Positions 53,119-64,000 of a stretch of DNA of 64,000 bases are shown in pieces. The DNA comes from Brachypodium distachyon. Taxonomy: Eukaryota > Streptophyta > Magnoliopsida > Poales > Poaceae. The translations under genes and the position numbers were made by a program. Below the pieces are notes generated by a model. The model had not been told where the DNA came from, did not search any database, and saw nothing but the letters and a program-made list of their open reading frames with translations. Every line of letters begins with the position of its first letter. Within the stretch, counting starts at the first letter, position 1. The stretch is from NCBI RefSeq assembly GCF_000005505.3, contig NC_016133.3:24206555-24270554 (forward strand), written 5' to 3'.

Positions 53119-53973
53119 TGTCGCACCCGTGGCACCCGGGGTACCACCGCTGCACGACGCGTAGGTCGCCTCGCTTGCTCCCCGGGAGGATTACACCTCG
53201 GGCGGCAGTATACAAGCTGCCCGGCAAGCTACCAATCCGGCAGAGCTAGCGGGGCTTCGGGGGAGAATTCCTGGCAGGGCACTTGCCGGGAAGCTACTTG
53301 CCGGGAGGAGCATTCCCGGGCGCAGGTTTCCGTTGCCGGGAGGACAGCGTCGCCACGTGGGCGCGCGGCAGGCACCTTGCACGCAGGGTTCGTCAGGACA
53401 AAGAGTGAGGTGCACGGCGCATTTAATGAACTGACACAAAGGGGATTCCCCATCAAGTCAAGCAAACAGTGGCCGCTCAAGAGTAGTTTTTAGGCCTTTA
53501 GACCCCTAGCTACAGCGCTAGAATTCTTGCATGTACGCCAACACGCCGAGGAGGGGCTGCCCGAGCTCCCTGCTCGCCACTTGTAAACCATGCACCGTGG
53601 CACCTGTGCTATCCCCTTGGCTATAAAAGGAGCACCCCCGCCATCGGTCAAAGGGTTCGCTGACCAACTCGTAGTGCTACATTAGCAGTAGCCCAAAGTA
53701 GCAAGGGACACTTAGCCAAAAAGAGAGCACCCGGGGGCTCCCCCCGGCAACCTGTAAGTACTTGCTCTTCTATCAATACAAGCTCTGACAAGCAGGACGT
53801 AGGGTTTTACACCTCCGGGTGGACTGAACCTAGGTAAAACATGTTTTCGTGTTCATTGTGTTGGCGCACTTTGCATTGGCCCCGCCAGCGATCGCCGGAG
53901 CGATCCCCGTCGCCCACTGCCGAACCAAAAAGGGGGTGCCCACACATCGGCGTCAAAGCCCCGTGCTACGACA
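53119..53973 (+). repeat. 5' LTR of element F (855 bp)
   Basis: It begins TGTCGCACCCGTGG and ends CCCGTGCTACGACA. The TATA box CTATAAAAGG is at 53621-53630. It is closest to the LTRs of A and E. Confidence 0.92.
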
Positions 53974-53975
53974 TC

Positions 53976-53994
53976 TAGCGTGCTAGGTAGGGGG
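53976..53994 (+). promoter_or_regulatory. Primer binding site of F, mutated
   Basis: TAGCGTGCTAGGTAGGGGG, at the place of TGGCGCGCCAGGTAGGGGG in A and B. The changes are G-to-A or C-to-T, as expected of methylated, decaying sequence. Confidence 0.7.
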
Positions 53995-54081
53995 CGCGCG
54001 AGGAGAGCTCGCCGATGACCGTCGACGGCGACGTCTACGCCAACATCGGCCTCGTCTTCCTTGACGACAGAGCCAAACACC

Positions 54082-55878
54082 ATGCCTCCTAAGCGGGCTA
54101 GTGACCCTCGGATCGATCTGCGTGAAGCCCCAGCGGCACACACGCGGTCACACGATGCGCAGCCCCCGTCGCGGGCTCAGGAAAATTCTGAACCCTAACG
54201 AGTGCAGCAGTCGCAGCTGCCACCCCCGCCTCCTCGGCCGTTGGTACACAACCGACTGAGGGGGCCAGCGGCTCCCAGTGCCGGGGCCAGTCACGCGAGC
54301 GGCCACGGTGCCGCCAGCGCCGGCCAGCGAGTTGAATCGTGGGCCGAAGATGCGCAACGTCCGCTGCGCCACGAGCACACCGCGTCGCGAGCGACGCCAA
54401 CGGGGTCGCACCCCGCTCACCCGGGTGCGCCAGGGGATAGGGCGGCGTGTAGCCAGTCGGAGAATCGGTTGCCCCCAGCCTAAACCTCGGCAGAAGCCAT
54501 CATCGCCGCGCGGGTCATGGTGCAGTTCGAGCCATAGCAGGGCACGTCGGCGCACGAAGCATGGAGCGCGGAGCTGGATGCACTCCTCGCGCTCGCCGCA
54601 CAACAGCCACAAGGCGAGGGCGCCCCTACAGGCTCAGGCCGCAGGCAGAACCCGGGGCGCGGAGACGCGCCCCGCGCCTCGCGGCAAGGAGAAAACCCTC
54701 CCCCGCAGGGAGGGCAGGGAGGCGGGGACCCGGAGGGGTCCTCGGACTCGTCACCCACCATCACACGAGGTGACGCGCACGGCATCCTGAATGCCTGCCA
54801 ACAGGAGGACCTGCGCCCGTGCCTAGAGCGCCGGTGCCGACGCGCCATGGAGCGCGAGGGCCCGCAGGAGCAGGAGGATGCTCCTATGGGCCCCGAGGAC
54901 GGCTGCATCGTGTTCCCGCGCGAGCTACGGTGGGTGACATGGCCCGCAAGTTCCGTGCGCCCACACTCGGTACGTACGATGGGACCATGATTCCCAAGGA
55001 TTTCCTCCTGGCCTACACATTGGGGATGCATGCCATCGGCGCTGACGACAAGGTCAGAGCCAACTAGTTCCCGATGGCCCTTAAGGGATCAGCAAGGACC
55101 TAGCTGCTCAACCTGCCTGCCGGGTCCATCGCCACTTGGGTGGACCTGCGCGAGCAGTTCGTGAGCATGTTCCAGGGCGGCTACAAGCGCCCTGGAACCA
55201 TGGCGGAGGTGCACACTGTGGTGCAGAAGCCGGGGTAGACGTTGCGGAGCTTCGTCAACCGCTTCTCCAACCTCTCCTACTCCATCCCGGAGGCGGAGGC
55301 TGCCGCCATCATCAACACCTTCGCCATCAACGTCCGCGACCCCAAGATGCGCGAGAAGCTGAGCACGCATCCAATCCGGATGATGTAGGATCTGTATGCC
55401 CTGGCGCACAAGTGTGCCATGGCCGAGGAAGGGCGCTTGGCACCCGAGCTTGCGGCTAAGGCTGCCGCGAGCCCAGGCGAGGGCTCGCAGAAGAAGAGCT
55501 CCCGCAAGCGCAGCGGGAAGCAAGTCCATGCCGTGGAGTCGGGGGCTACCACGAGGCCCGCAAAGAAGGCCTCGTCTGGTGGCGGGTCTGGCGACAAGAA
55601 GGGCAACGCGTCCCGCTGCCCCATCTACGCCAACGCCACCCATGACGCGCAGGGCTGCTGCATCCTGCAGGGAATCAAGCAGCGGCGCGAGCAGCGCCAC
55701 AAGGAGCGCCGAGCAGCTGGAGCCTGCTTCAACTGCGGCGACATCGGGCATCTCTCTCGGGATTGCCCAAACCACCCCAGAGCGGGGCCGAAGCCGGCCG
55801 GCGGTGGTGCCGGCAGGGAGGAAGCCCAGGGGGGACGCAGCCAGGTCCGCGCCGGTAGGGAGCGCCCTCCCCGGGGAT
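54082..55878 (+). pseudogene. gag: Element F Gag, broken
   Basis: The ATG at 54082 opens MPPKRASDPRIDLREAPAAH. In-frame stops occur near 54196, 54481, 54535, 55066, 55102, 55237 and 55386, and a shift lies near 54945. Readable blocks include AEAIIAARVMVQFEP, QQEDLRPCLERRCRR, LREQFVSMFQGGYKRPG, EAEAAAIINTFAINVRDPKM and, from 55419, an open end with KKSSRKRSGKQ, CPIYANATHDAQGC and the intact knuckle CFNCGDIGHLSRDC (about 55728-55769). The frame ends at 55878-55880. Confidence 0.84.
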
Positions 55879-56811
55879 GAGACAGGGCTCGCCCAGAGGA
55901 GCAGCGCGAGTCCGACTGCACCGGGGGCGATGAGCCAGGCTTCCAGGAGCCCCGCGACGTCGCCTGCATCCATGGGGAAGCTTACGCTCTCCCATCTCAT
56001 GCCGCGGTGAAGCGCCTCACCCGGGAGGTGTGTGCGCTGTTGCCGGATGCGTAGCCGCAGCAGCCGCTGAAGTGGTCACACGTCCCGATCCTTCAATGCC
56101 GACGATCACCCGACGTGGCAACTGGGTTCAGGGGTCATACCCTTCGTGGTCTCACCGATCCTCAACAACATGACGGTGACCAAGGTGCTGGTGGACAACG
56201 GAGCGGGGCTGAACCTCCTGTCCCCCAGGTTAGTGGAGAAACTCCAGTTGCCAGTGGAGCAGTTGAGGCCCACTGACCCGTTCCGGGGAGTAAACCCCGG
56301 GATCGTGCGCCCCTTGGGGCGCATCACGCTGCCGGTGACCTTTGGGTCCCGGGAAGCGTTCAGGACTGAGCACGTCATGTTCGACATCGCGCACACCCCG
56401 TTACCCTACAACGGGATCCTTGGTTGGCCGGCGCTGATCAAGTTCATGGCGGCGACTCATTGCGCCTATGGCGTGATGAAGATGCTGTCCGTGTATGGGG
56501 TCCTCTCCATCAGGTGCGACCTCAAGAACGCGGCCTGGTGCATTGGCGAGGTCGTCAGGGCTGCCGCCGCCGCCGCCGCCGGTGACGACGACGACGTTGC
56601 CGAGAGTGAAGGGTTGCCGGGCGACGGCCCGGCAACTCAAAAGGCCCGCGCTGCCCCGCAAGAGCTTGCCGGGGGAGATGCAAGCTCGGGCTCGCGCCCC
56701 GGCAAGGGCAAGAAGCTCAAGGAGGAGGCCGCCGAGGTGAAAAAGTTACCCCTCCAAGCTGGCAATGAGGAGCGCACCGTCACCGTCGGTGCGAACCTCA
56801 CCGCCGAATAG
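55879..56811 (+). pseudogene. pol: Element F aspartic protease with amber stop at its end
   Basis: The lead-in (VACIHGEAYALPSHAAVKRL) is followed by a degraded stretch near 56050-56100, then an open catalytic part: VTKVLVDNGAGLNLLSPRL, PTDPFRGVNPGIVRPLGRI, FRTEHVMFDIAHTPLPYNG, YGVLSIRCDLKNAAW, an alanine run, then VKKLPLQAGNEERTVTVG and ANLTAE. The stop TAG at 56809-56811 is identical in place to the one in D (24934), and the frame continues without a shift into RT (ESALITFLQENADLF). Confidence 0.83.
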
Positions 56812-57640
56812 GAAAGCGCCCTCATCACTTTCCTCCAGGAGAATGCCGACCTGTTCGCTTGGGAGCCGTCGGACCTTTCCGGAGTCCCTTGGGAGGTGAT
56901 CGAGCATCGACTCGCGGTGCGTCCGGACGCCCGCCCCGTCAAGCAGAAGATCCGCCGGCAAGCGGAGGAACGCAAAGATTTCATCAAGCAAGAAGTGGAC
57001 AAGCTCGAAGCTGCGGGGGCTATCAAGGAAGTACTGTACCCCACTTGGTTGGCTAATCCTGTTGTAGTGCCCAAGGGGGAAAATAAACTGCGCATGTGTG
57101 TAGATTTTACTGATCTTAACCGTGCGTGCCCGAAAGATCCTTTCCCTGTACCTCGCATTGACCAGATAGTAGATTCCACTGCCGGTTGCGATTTGCTGAG
57201 CTTTTTAGATGCATTTTCCAGCTACCATCAAATTAAGAGGGTAGTCGAAGACGAGGAGAAAACAACGTTCATCACCCCGGTTGGCTGCTACTGCTACACG
57301 TGCATGCCTTTCAGGTTGAAGAACGCGGGCTCAACATTCCAGTGTGCGTTGCACGAGTGTTTGGGACCCCAGCTAGGCCGAAATGTAGAGGCCTACATGG
57401 ACGATATCGTCATCAAGTCGAAGCGCGGGGACTCGCTGATTGATGACTTGCGGGAGACGTTTGATAACCTCCGCAGGATCAAACTCAAGCTGAACCCTGA
57501 GAAGTGCGCCTTTGGTGTAGACTCGGGCCAGCTTCTGGGTTTCTTGGTTTCGCACAGGGGTATTCAAGTCAATCCAAAGAAGATAGAAGCTTCATCTCAA
57601 GGTGAAGGACGTCCAGCGCCTCAACGGCTGCGTCGCCGCA
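56812..57640 (+). pseudogene. pol: Element F reverse transcriptase
   Basis: It is open from the amber stop to about 57590: WEPSDLSGVPWEVIEH, VLYPTWLANPVVVPK, CVDFTDLNRACPKDPFPVP, FLDAFSSYHQIK, TCMPFRLKNAGSTF (R where D has G), AYMDDIVIKS with the catalytic YMDD, and [21 protein letters not shown] shift near 57590 follows NPKKIEA. Confidence 0.85.
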
Positions 57641-58886
57641 TTGGGCCGCTTCATCTCAAGGTTGGGCGAACGCACCCTACCTTTCTTCAAGGTAATGAAG
57701 AAAAAGGGCCCGATAGATTGGACCCCCGAGGCCGAGGCGGCGTTCCAGGATCTCAAGCAGTAACTGAAATCGCCACCCGTCCTCGTTGCCCCCAAGCCAG
57801 GCGAGCCGTTGCTACTCTACCTAGCGGCGACTGACCAAGTGGTCAGCTCGGTGCTGGTTGTCGAGAGAGAGGAGGACATCCCGGGAGCTGAGGTCGCGGG
57901 GCAGGGGGCTGAGCCGCCCCCGGCAACCGCCTCAGACCCGGGGGCCGCCCTCGAGCCGAGAGCGTCGGCACCACGCAAGCGGCTCGTGGAGCACCCGGTG
58001 TACTTCGTCGGCATGGTGCTGCGCGACGCTCGCACGAGGTACGCGCAGGTGCAAAAGCTCCTACTGGGGATTCTGCTTGCGTCACGCAAGCTGCGCCACT
58101 ACTTCTAGGCGCACCGTGTCACGGTGGTGTCGGGGTTCTGCCTCGAGTGAGCCCTTACCAACCGTGAAGCCACCAGGAGGGTGGCCGAGTGGAGGATGGA
58201 GCTGTCAGAGTTTGATCTGCGCTTCACCAACACCAAGAGCATCAAGAGTACGGCCCTGGCGGACTTCGTCGCAGAGTGGACTTCGACGGGCATAGAAGAG
58301 GAGGAGCCGGAGACCAGCCTGCCGGGCAAGTTGGACGAAGGCCACTGGATCCTGTACTTCGACGGCGTGTTCAGCCTCCAGGGAGCCGGCACCGGGGTCG
58401 TCATCGAGTCGCCGACGAGAGATCAGTTGAGCTTTGCCATCTAACTCGATTTCCCCAACTCCACTAACAACACGGTCGAGTATGAAGAGCCGCTCGCCGG
58501 GTTGCGAGCGGCAATCACTCTAGATATCAAGTGCCTGGTCGTTCGTGGGGACTCCCAACTCGTGATCAACCAGGTCAACAAGGACTACGACTGCCCGCAG
58601 ATGGCAGCGTACATGGATGAAGTCCGTAAGCTAGAACGCAAGTTCAAGGATCTACGATTTGAGCACGTCAAGCGGAAGGATAACTTCGCGGCGGACGAGC
58701 TGTGCAAGTGGGTAGCGGAGCGCCGGAAGGTTCCGGCGGGGGTGTTCTGGCATAGGCAAACTGCGCCTTCGGTCGCCCCAAGCCGGCTGCCGAGGAAGCC
58801 CCCCAGCAACCGAAGGAAACCCCGCAGTGGCGGAGGTCCATGCTGCCGACGCAGCGGCATGCGTTGGCAGGGAGACCCCACCTTAG
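57641..58886 (+). pseudogene. pol: Element F RNase H and second (Tat-type) RNase H
   Basis: The first part ([14 protein letters not shown], then TAA near 57762) continues with [34 protein letters not shown] and [10 protein letters not shown], ending at TAG 58106-58108, a former CAG. The second domain shows YFDGVFSLQGAGTG, a TAA at 58442-58444, [39 protein letters not shown] and [15 protein letters not shown], so all four acidic positions of the Tat-type RNase H can be seen. Confidence 0.83.
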
Positions 58887-60090
58887 GTGGTGGATATCGC
58901 CCGGTACCTGAAGGAAGAAGCCCTCCTAGAAGATGGCGTTGCTGCGGAGCGCGTGGCCCGGCAAGCCAAGATGTACGCCGTGGTAGACGGCAACCTCTAC
59001 CGAAGGTGTGCGAATGGAGTCAAGCTCCTCTGCGTTCCCCGGCATGAGGGGTGCGCGCTACTGGAGGAGATACACCGAGGCACATGCTCCCACCATGTAT
59101 CCTCCCAGGCCCTGGTTGGCAAGGCGTTTCGGCACGGCTTCTACTGGCCCACGGCCCTCGTCGGCACGGAGCAGCTGGTAAAGACGTGTGAGGCGTGCCA
59201 GTTCCATGCGAAGAAGAGCAACCAGCCGGCCCAGGCCCTGCAAGTCATTCCGTCCTCCTAGCCGTTCGCGGTTTGGGGGCTTGATATCGTCGGCAAGCTG
59301 CCGAGAGCGGTTGGCGGCTACGAGTACCTGCTCGTGGCCATCGACAAGTTCTCCAAGTGGGTGGAAGTGCAACTAGTGCGGAAGGTGACTGCCCAAGCGA
59401 CCATCAAGTTCTTCAAGAGCATTGTGTGCCGGTTTGGTGTGCCTAACGGCATCATCACCGACAACGGCACGCAATTCACGAGCGCGGTGATCCATGCCTA
59501 CTGCGAAGGCATGGGCACCAGGATACACTTCGCGTCTGTTGCCCACCCAAGGAGTAACGGGCAGGCGGAGCAAACCAACGCAGAAGTGCTGCGAGGGCTC
59601 AAGACGCGAACCTTTGACAAGCTCAAAGGCCACGGGAAGCCCTGGGTCGAAGAACTCCAATCCATGCTGTGGTCAATCAGGACCACACCTAGTCGGGTAC
59701 GGGGCAGAAGCAGTGCTGCCCCTTGAGCTCAAGCACGGATCTCACCGGGTACGCGCGTATGGCGACTCCAGCCAGCACGAGCAGAGGGTTGACGATCTGA
59801 ACTTCATCGAAGAACTTCGATGCCGGGCTGCTGTGCGAGCTGCATGCTACCAGCAGGGACTCCGCCGTTATTACGACAGGCGGATCCGTTCCCGGGAGCT
59901 CGAGACCGGAGACCTTGTCCTGCGCCGGATACAAGGAACGAAGGCCGGGAACAAGCTAGCTCCGAAATGAGAGGGGCCCTTCTAGGTAGTGCAGGTGACC
60001 AGGCCAGGGGCTGTCCGACTGGAAACTGAAGAAGGCTTGCCAGTGCAAAATAGCTGGAACATTGAGCACTTGCACAAGTTCTACCCATGA
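58887..60090 (+). pseudogene. pol: Element F integrase, broken
   Basis: The lead-in has VDIARYLKEEALLEDGVAAE and VARQAKMYAVVDGNLYRRC. The zinc-binding part is HRGTCSHH and CEACQFHAKK. A TAG at 59259-59261 follows VIPSS; then the core has LVAIDKFSKWVE, GIITDNGTQF and SNGQAEQTNAEV, so D, D and E are kept. About 29 bases encoding ATGETPFALV in D are deleted near 59697, shifting the frame. The C-terminal part (YGAEAVLPLELKHGSHRVRA, RELETGDLVLRRIQGTKAG) has two further stops before the natural end NSWNIEHLHKFYP and TGA at 60088-60090. Confidence 0.86.
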
Positions 60091-61839
60091 AGCGGCGGAG
60101 CCCGACCCACAGGTGATGCCGCTGAAGCATGCCTCTCGAACTAGTGTAGCCGGGCAACCCCCGATTGTAAACCACTAGTTGCTACGAATGAAGATAAGTG
60201 TTGTTTCCTGAATTTCAAGTTGCCTCGATTATTTGCGTGTTTCTCCTCCTTCTGTCTCCTGCTGTAGGTGCACAGAAGTCTCTTTCCATACTTGGTTGTG
60301 AGCAGGGGGCTGCCAGAGCCTCGAAAACGATAACCCGTTGCCGGATCACTTCGACACGGGACATGCAGTGGCCGGGCTCACCTCAACGTGCATCACGCAG
60401 ACGCTGCGTCTAGGAATGTAAGAAGTGCTCACACCCAAGTTTGGCATCGACCCTTCTGTGCCCGGGGGCTGGGAGGCAGGAGAGCTATCCATGTTGCTAT
60501 ATGTTTTCGTGAATTTCGAAAAAAAATTGCAGCATCTCGGGCTTGGTAAGAATCTAACATGCAGGGTAAAGGTGGAATCCAACACACTGTAATGCTCGTG
60601 GACCGTCCACGAGCTGTGGCATTTAGTGGCGCCCTGTGGTGTGGAGTGACCGCACTACAAGGGTCTCGCCGCACTTCGAGGCCCCTGCTTCGGGGGGGAG
60701 CCACCACGTGTGTCACGGTGCCTTGGCATGCATGGTGGCAAAGACCGGGCCGCATTTCAAGGGGGTGTGGCGCCACGTGTGCCGCGGTGAGACAGCGCGC
60801 ATGGTGGCAAGCCCCTCCCCCGCGCCTATAAAAGGGCGTGCCGGCCATGGAGCAGCTCACAGCGGAGACAAGGAAGAGGCTGCAAAGGCGAGAGGTGCCG
60901 CAGAGGCGCGATGGTGGTGCATGCCATCAGTGCTCTGTGCTGATGGGTGCACTACCATCGCGTCCTTGTCGTACCCCTCCACCAGGATACTCCGAGGTGA
61001 GGGTTGCCGCGGAGATGCTGTGGTGGCGCCACCTCCGGTGCAATGCGCCGGCCCCAGCGTTCCTGCCGCACCCCTCTGAAGAGTGTCTCCCAGGGCGAGG
61101 GCTGCCGCGGGGGAGCTGTGGGGGCGCAGCCACCGGTGCTCGGCGCCGGCGGCTTCCCAACCACAGCATCCTTGCTGCATCCCTCAAATGGGCGGATTCA
61201 AAGGCGAGGGCTGCCGCGGCGACGCTATGGTGGTGCACTGCCATAGCGTCCCTGCTGCATCCCTCCGGCAAGCATTCCAAGCACGGGAATGAACGAAAAG
61301 CTAAGTGCATAAACTTGAACGGTAAACTGTCTAAAACTGAACGTTGCCTCGCTAGCGTGTCCCGAACCCTGCGTGTGGCTAGGGTGTTGAAAGGACGCTT
61401 GCAGGGGGAGTGCGCTGCTCGTGCGGCTAGCGGGTCCGTCCCGGGAGCACATGCTTGGGAGTAGCTATCCCGCAAGCGGAGTGGCTCGTCACTGCTACTT
61501 GGCCCTAGGTCCGCACTGCGGGTTCGTCCCGGGTCCCTGGTCCGGTTGAGTGGCGGCACGCGAGTCCCCGTCAACCCAAGGCATAACACACAAAGGCTAA
61601 GGGATCCACCCCACGAGACAACACCGGGAACAAGAGACAAGAATTAAGCAGAACCAGAGAACTAAATTAATGAACACAGTGAATAGTTGCATAGACCAAT
61701 AAAGCATTAATTGTTTAAACGGCCCAGGCGCCACACATGCAGGGAACAAAAGCAAAGGGAAACAACACTAAGGGACGATGAGGGCCGGCAGGGGGCTGCG
61801 GCGACTAGTTGGGGCAGCTTCCGCTGGAGGCTGTGGCCA
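60091..61839 (+). other. GC-rich 3' region of element F
   Basis: It has the same blocks as D: a single minisatellite-like unit (about 60363), the internal TATA-like site (60826-60835), repeats with GATGGGTGCACTACCATCGCG and GAGGGCTGCCGCGG (60890-61260), one copy of the ACGCTTGCAGGGGGAGTGCG block (about 61395), and the lead-in to the antisense stop. No sense-strand gene is recognised. Confidence 0.75.
60826..60835 (+). promoter_or_regulatory. Internal TATA-like site in 3' region of F
   Basis: CTATAAAAGG at the same place as in D (29073-29082), followed 11 bases on by CCATGGAGC. Function unknown. Confidence 0.4.
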
Positions 61840-63988
61840 CTAGTTGCCGGCGCCCTCCGCCGGCGGCTCCGGCACTGGCTTGTGGTCCGGCTTCCGCTGC
61901 ATCCGCTCGACCACTTCGTCGACGAACTCGCTCGCCACCTGGCAGTGGGTGGGGGCATCCTCGCTGTCCGACCAAGCGTCCAGCAGCGTCTCGAAGGGGA
62001 ACTCAGGGTGACGGAGGTGCACCTTCGGAAGGATCGTCTCGGCAACCTCCCAGGCGCAATTGGCGATCTCCTCGTTGCAGAACTTGGAGACCCACACGTC
62101 GAGCGCCGAGAGCTTCCCCATCAAGTCGGAGAAGAACGGGATCAGCATGGTGACGTCCGTCCCGTCCACCCGTGCGGCTTGCAGCTCGAACCGTGGCAGG
62201 AGGTCGCGCAGCGATCGGGCGATCCCAAGCAGCTTCTTGGTCTCCAGCTCCCGCTGCACGATCAGCGTGCCGTGGTTGGTCCGAGCCACCTGCACGGCGT
62301 GCTTGGCCTTGCAGAGGAGGCTCGCCTGCGTCGAGAGTTGTGTGGCCTTGGCCACATTATCCTCGCCCTCCTTGACGAGCTCCTCCCGGACGGTGGCCAG
62401 CTCGGTCTTGAGGCGGGCCCTCCTGTCCTTGGCAGAGTTGAGCTCTACCTCCTGCCGTGCTGCCGTTGCTACCGTGCCTTCCGTAGCTGTGGTCTGCACC
62501 TCCAGCTTGACGCGCAAGCCCTCGATTTGGCTGAGGTAGCTGCTGATCAGGTCGCTCTTCTCGTCGATGCGAGCCTGAGCCGCGGTGAGCACCTCCGCGT
62601 GCTCCTTCCTAGCTTTCGCCTGCGCCGCCACCAGCGAGTCCAGGGCTTCCTGGTGCTCAGCGGGCTGAGCCTCCAGTCGCCGGTAGAGCTCCTCCTCGGG
62701 GACGACCGGCATGGCGGCCTCGCCTTGGGCTTCCCGGGCGAGGCGTGCCTCCCCCCGGGCGAGGCGTGTCTCCTCCCGCAGTCGGGAGAGTTCCCGCCGC
62801 TCCTTCTCCACGGCCTGTCGCACCTCCCCGAGCTGACTCTTGGCGATCTCATGGTGCTCCTTCACCTGGTTAAAGGAGGTGACGAGGGCCAGCTGCTGGT
62901 CCTTGATGGCGTCAAGGAACTGGTGCCTCCCGTCGAAAATGCTCGGGTCCCAAGTAATGGGATTCCAAGCCACCCAGGCGAGAGTGCCGAGGACCGTGCG
63001 GGAGGGGGCGGCCGACAACGACGAAGCGCCTGCCGCCACTGTCTGGCCGGGCGGGAGGTCGTCCTCTTGCGGCGGGGCGTCTTTTTGCTCCACCGCTACA
63101 GCCTCCCCCGCATCCGCGCCTGAGGGTTGCGGGGCTGGTGGGGTTGCCGCGCCCCCAGGAGGGGCCGCCTCCTGTTGGTTGGCCGAAGAGTCCGCACCGG
63201 CGGCCTCTGTGGCCGCGGGCGTGTCGCCGAGCACCGCTTCGGTGGCGGCGGTAGTTGTCGCCACTGTTGCGGCCAGCGCGGTGGGGATTGGCATGGGGGC
63301 TACCTCTGGTTCCTCCGCCGTCCCCGCGACCCCGACGACGGGATCAAGGTCAACCGCTGCAGCGCCCTCCCCCGGCGCGGGCGTGGTCAGGCGTGCAACA
63401 GAAAAAAGGGTTTAGATCCGAAGGGCTAGCCGAGTTACCCGTAGGCGGACGCGGGAGGCTCTGGAAGAGTACCTTGCCGGGCCGCCGGGCTTGCGGGGGG
63501 AGCTTCTTCCTCCGTTCCGGCCGCCGTTGCCGACACGCCTGCTACGGGCTGGACATCGCCTGCGGAAAAAGAGGATAGTACCGTTACGGATCAGCCAGCA
63601 AAGGGGATGTAAGTAAAGGAGCGGGGTAAGGTGTGGGACCTGTTGCCGGCGCCACTTCCATCGGGGCCGGGTCGACGGCAGGCGCAGCACCGGCGCCGCG
63701 GGACCCGGCGTCGGCCGGGTCGGCGCTGCTGCCGGCCTGCGTGCGCGCCTTCTTGCTCGGCGCGACAGGTGGCGAATCAGCCCTCCCCCTCTTGTCGGCG
63801 CTAGCTGGCGAGCCGTCCTTCGGGGGGTTGAGCTGGAGCTTGAAGCCCCGGAAGAGCCCCCGCGCAGGCGGAGCCATGGGCACCCGTGGGGTCGCCGCAG
63901 CCTGGGGCGCTGCGGGAACCGTCGAGCGAGTGGCCGCAGCACTAGCGGCCACCGCGGAGGTGGTCGCCGCCGCGCTGCTGGTGGCCAT
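61840..63988 (-). CDS. Element F antisense gene: coiled-coil protein, three exons predicted
   Basis: Read leftward: exon a from the ATG at 63988 (or further right) to 63640, with FRGFKLQLNPPKD, ADKRGRADSPPVAPSKKAR (nuclear-signal-like); intron 63639-63560; exon b 63559-63473; intron 63472-63393; exon c 63392-61840, 484 codons of which follow MPIPTALAATV. Joining the exons keeps one open frame (both introns in phase 1). Exon c holds WNPITWDPSIFDGRHQFLD, a long E/A/R/L coiled coil and the conserved end (IPFFSDLMGKLSALDVW, ETILPKVHLRHPEFPF, FVDEVVERMQRKPD). The stop TAG is at 61840-61842. The domain resembling PF04195, seen in B, would lie further right. Function unknown; the second intron's acceptor reads AC rather than AG. 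Confidence 0.68.
63393..63472 (-). other. Predicted intron 2 of the F antisense gene
   Basis: 80 nt on the minus strand: donor GGCAAG/GTACTC; the acceptor side reads CTTTTTTCTGTTGCAC/GCC. In E the matching intron (39932-40006) ends in a proper TTGTTGCTGCAG/GCC, so the F acceptor has probably mutated. Confidence 0.45.
63560..63639 (-). other. Predicted intron 1 of the F antisense gene
   Basis: 80 nt on the minus strand: donor CAACAG/GTCCCA and acceptor TCTTTTTCCGCAG/GCG with a pyrimidine tract. It contains stops, and removing it keeps the frame. Confidence 0.55.
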
Positions 63989-64000
63989 TGTTGGGGTGGT

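Larger units (their letters stand above)
53119..64000 (+). mobile_element. Element F: Tat-type gypsy retrotransposon, 3' end off the window
   Basis: It holds 5' LTR, primer site, gag, protease, RT, two RNase H domains, integrase, a 3' region and most of the antisense gene, in the same order as D and without nested insertions within the window. It is the clearest view of the family plan. The frames carry at least a dozen stops and shifts, several at former CAG codons. Confidence 0.92.

Overview
The window is plant nuclear DNA, almost certainly from a grass. Everything recognisable is a transposable element, and I found no intact host gene. The evidence for a grass is the kind of elements present: GC-rich Ty3/gypsy elements of the Tat type (a second RNase H after the usual one), a Ty1/copia LTR beginning with the Angela-like TGTTGGAGATATGCCC, plant L1-type LINEs, and host-like flanks containing AACCCTAGCCGCC. 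Nearly every reading frame is broken by stops and shifts, as expected of old, silenced heterochromatin.

Layout. 1-3941 is the 5' part of a minus-strand Tat-type gypsy element (A), ending in its LTR. 3942-5930 is the 5' part of a LINE (LINE1). LINE1 is cut by a 39-kb insertion (5931-44996, element B) flanked by the 5-bp duplication CTCAT, and it resumes in frame at 45002 and ends near 47754. Inside B, from left to right: B's 5' LTR, gag, protease and RT/RNase H to 11152; a rearranged gypsy element of another lineage (C, 11156-21795), whose RT is split by a 3.3-kb TG...CA element (16227-19538) with a 5-bp duplication; a B-like protease scrap; element D (22094-34209), with a full gag-pol, a 3' region, an antisense coiled-coil frame and a copia LTR; a B-like RNase H scrap; an inverted copy of the 3.3-kb element (34464-37206); the 3' half and LTR of a further element (E, 37207-41647); then B's own antisense gene and 3' LTR (44233-44996). 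47755-49080 is intergenic, with a SINE-like repeat. 49085-53118 is a second LINE (LINE2, minus strand), cut at 53118 by element F (53119 to beyond the right edge).

The gypsy elements A, B, D, E and F share one plan: LTR (TGTCG...CGACA), a PBS beginning TGGCGCGCCAGG, gag starting MPPK, a CCHC knuckle, a protease with the motif VDNG, RT with YMDD, RNase H, a second RNase H, and an integrase with H2C2 and DDE. This is followed by a long GC-rich 3' region with tandem repeats. Between pol and the 3' LTR lies a gene on the opposite strand. It encodes a putative gypsy-type transposon domain (resembling PF04195; best seen in B) and a long glutamate-rich coiled coil with a conserved C-terminus (D, E, F). 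In F this antisense gene can be read through two 80-nt intron-like segments with the frame kept. In B it has its own TATA box upstream of its ATG. This antisense gene is the most interesting thing in the window.

Limits. Element names A-F are mine. LTR ends with matching termini are exact to the base; domain and recombination borders are estimates to within tens of bases. Family assignments rest on motifs read by eye, without any database search.
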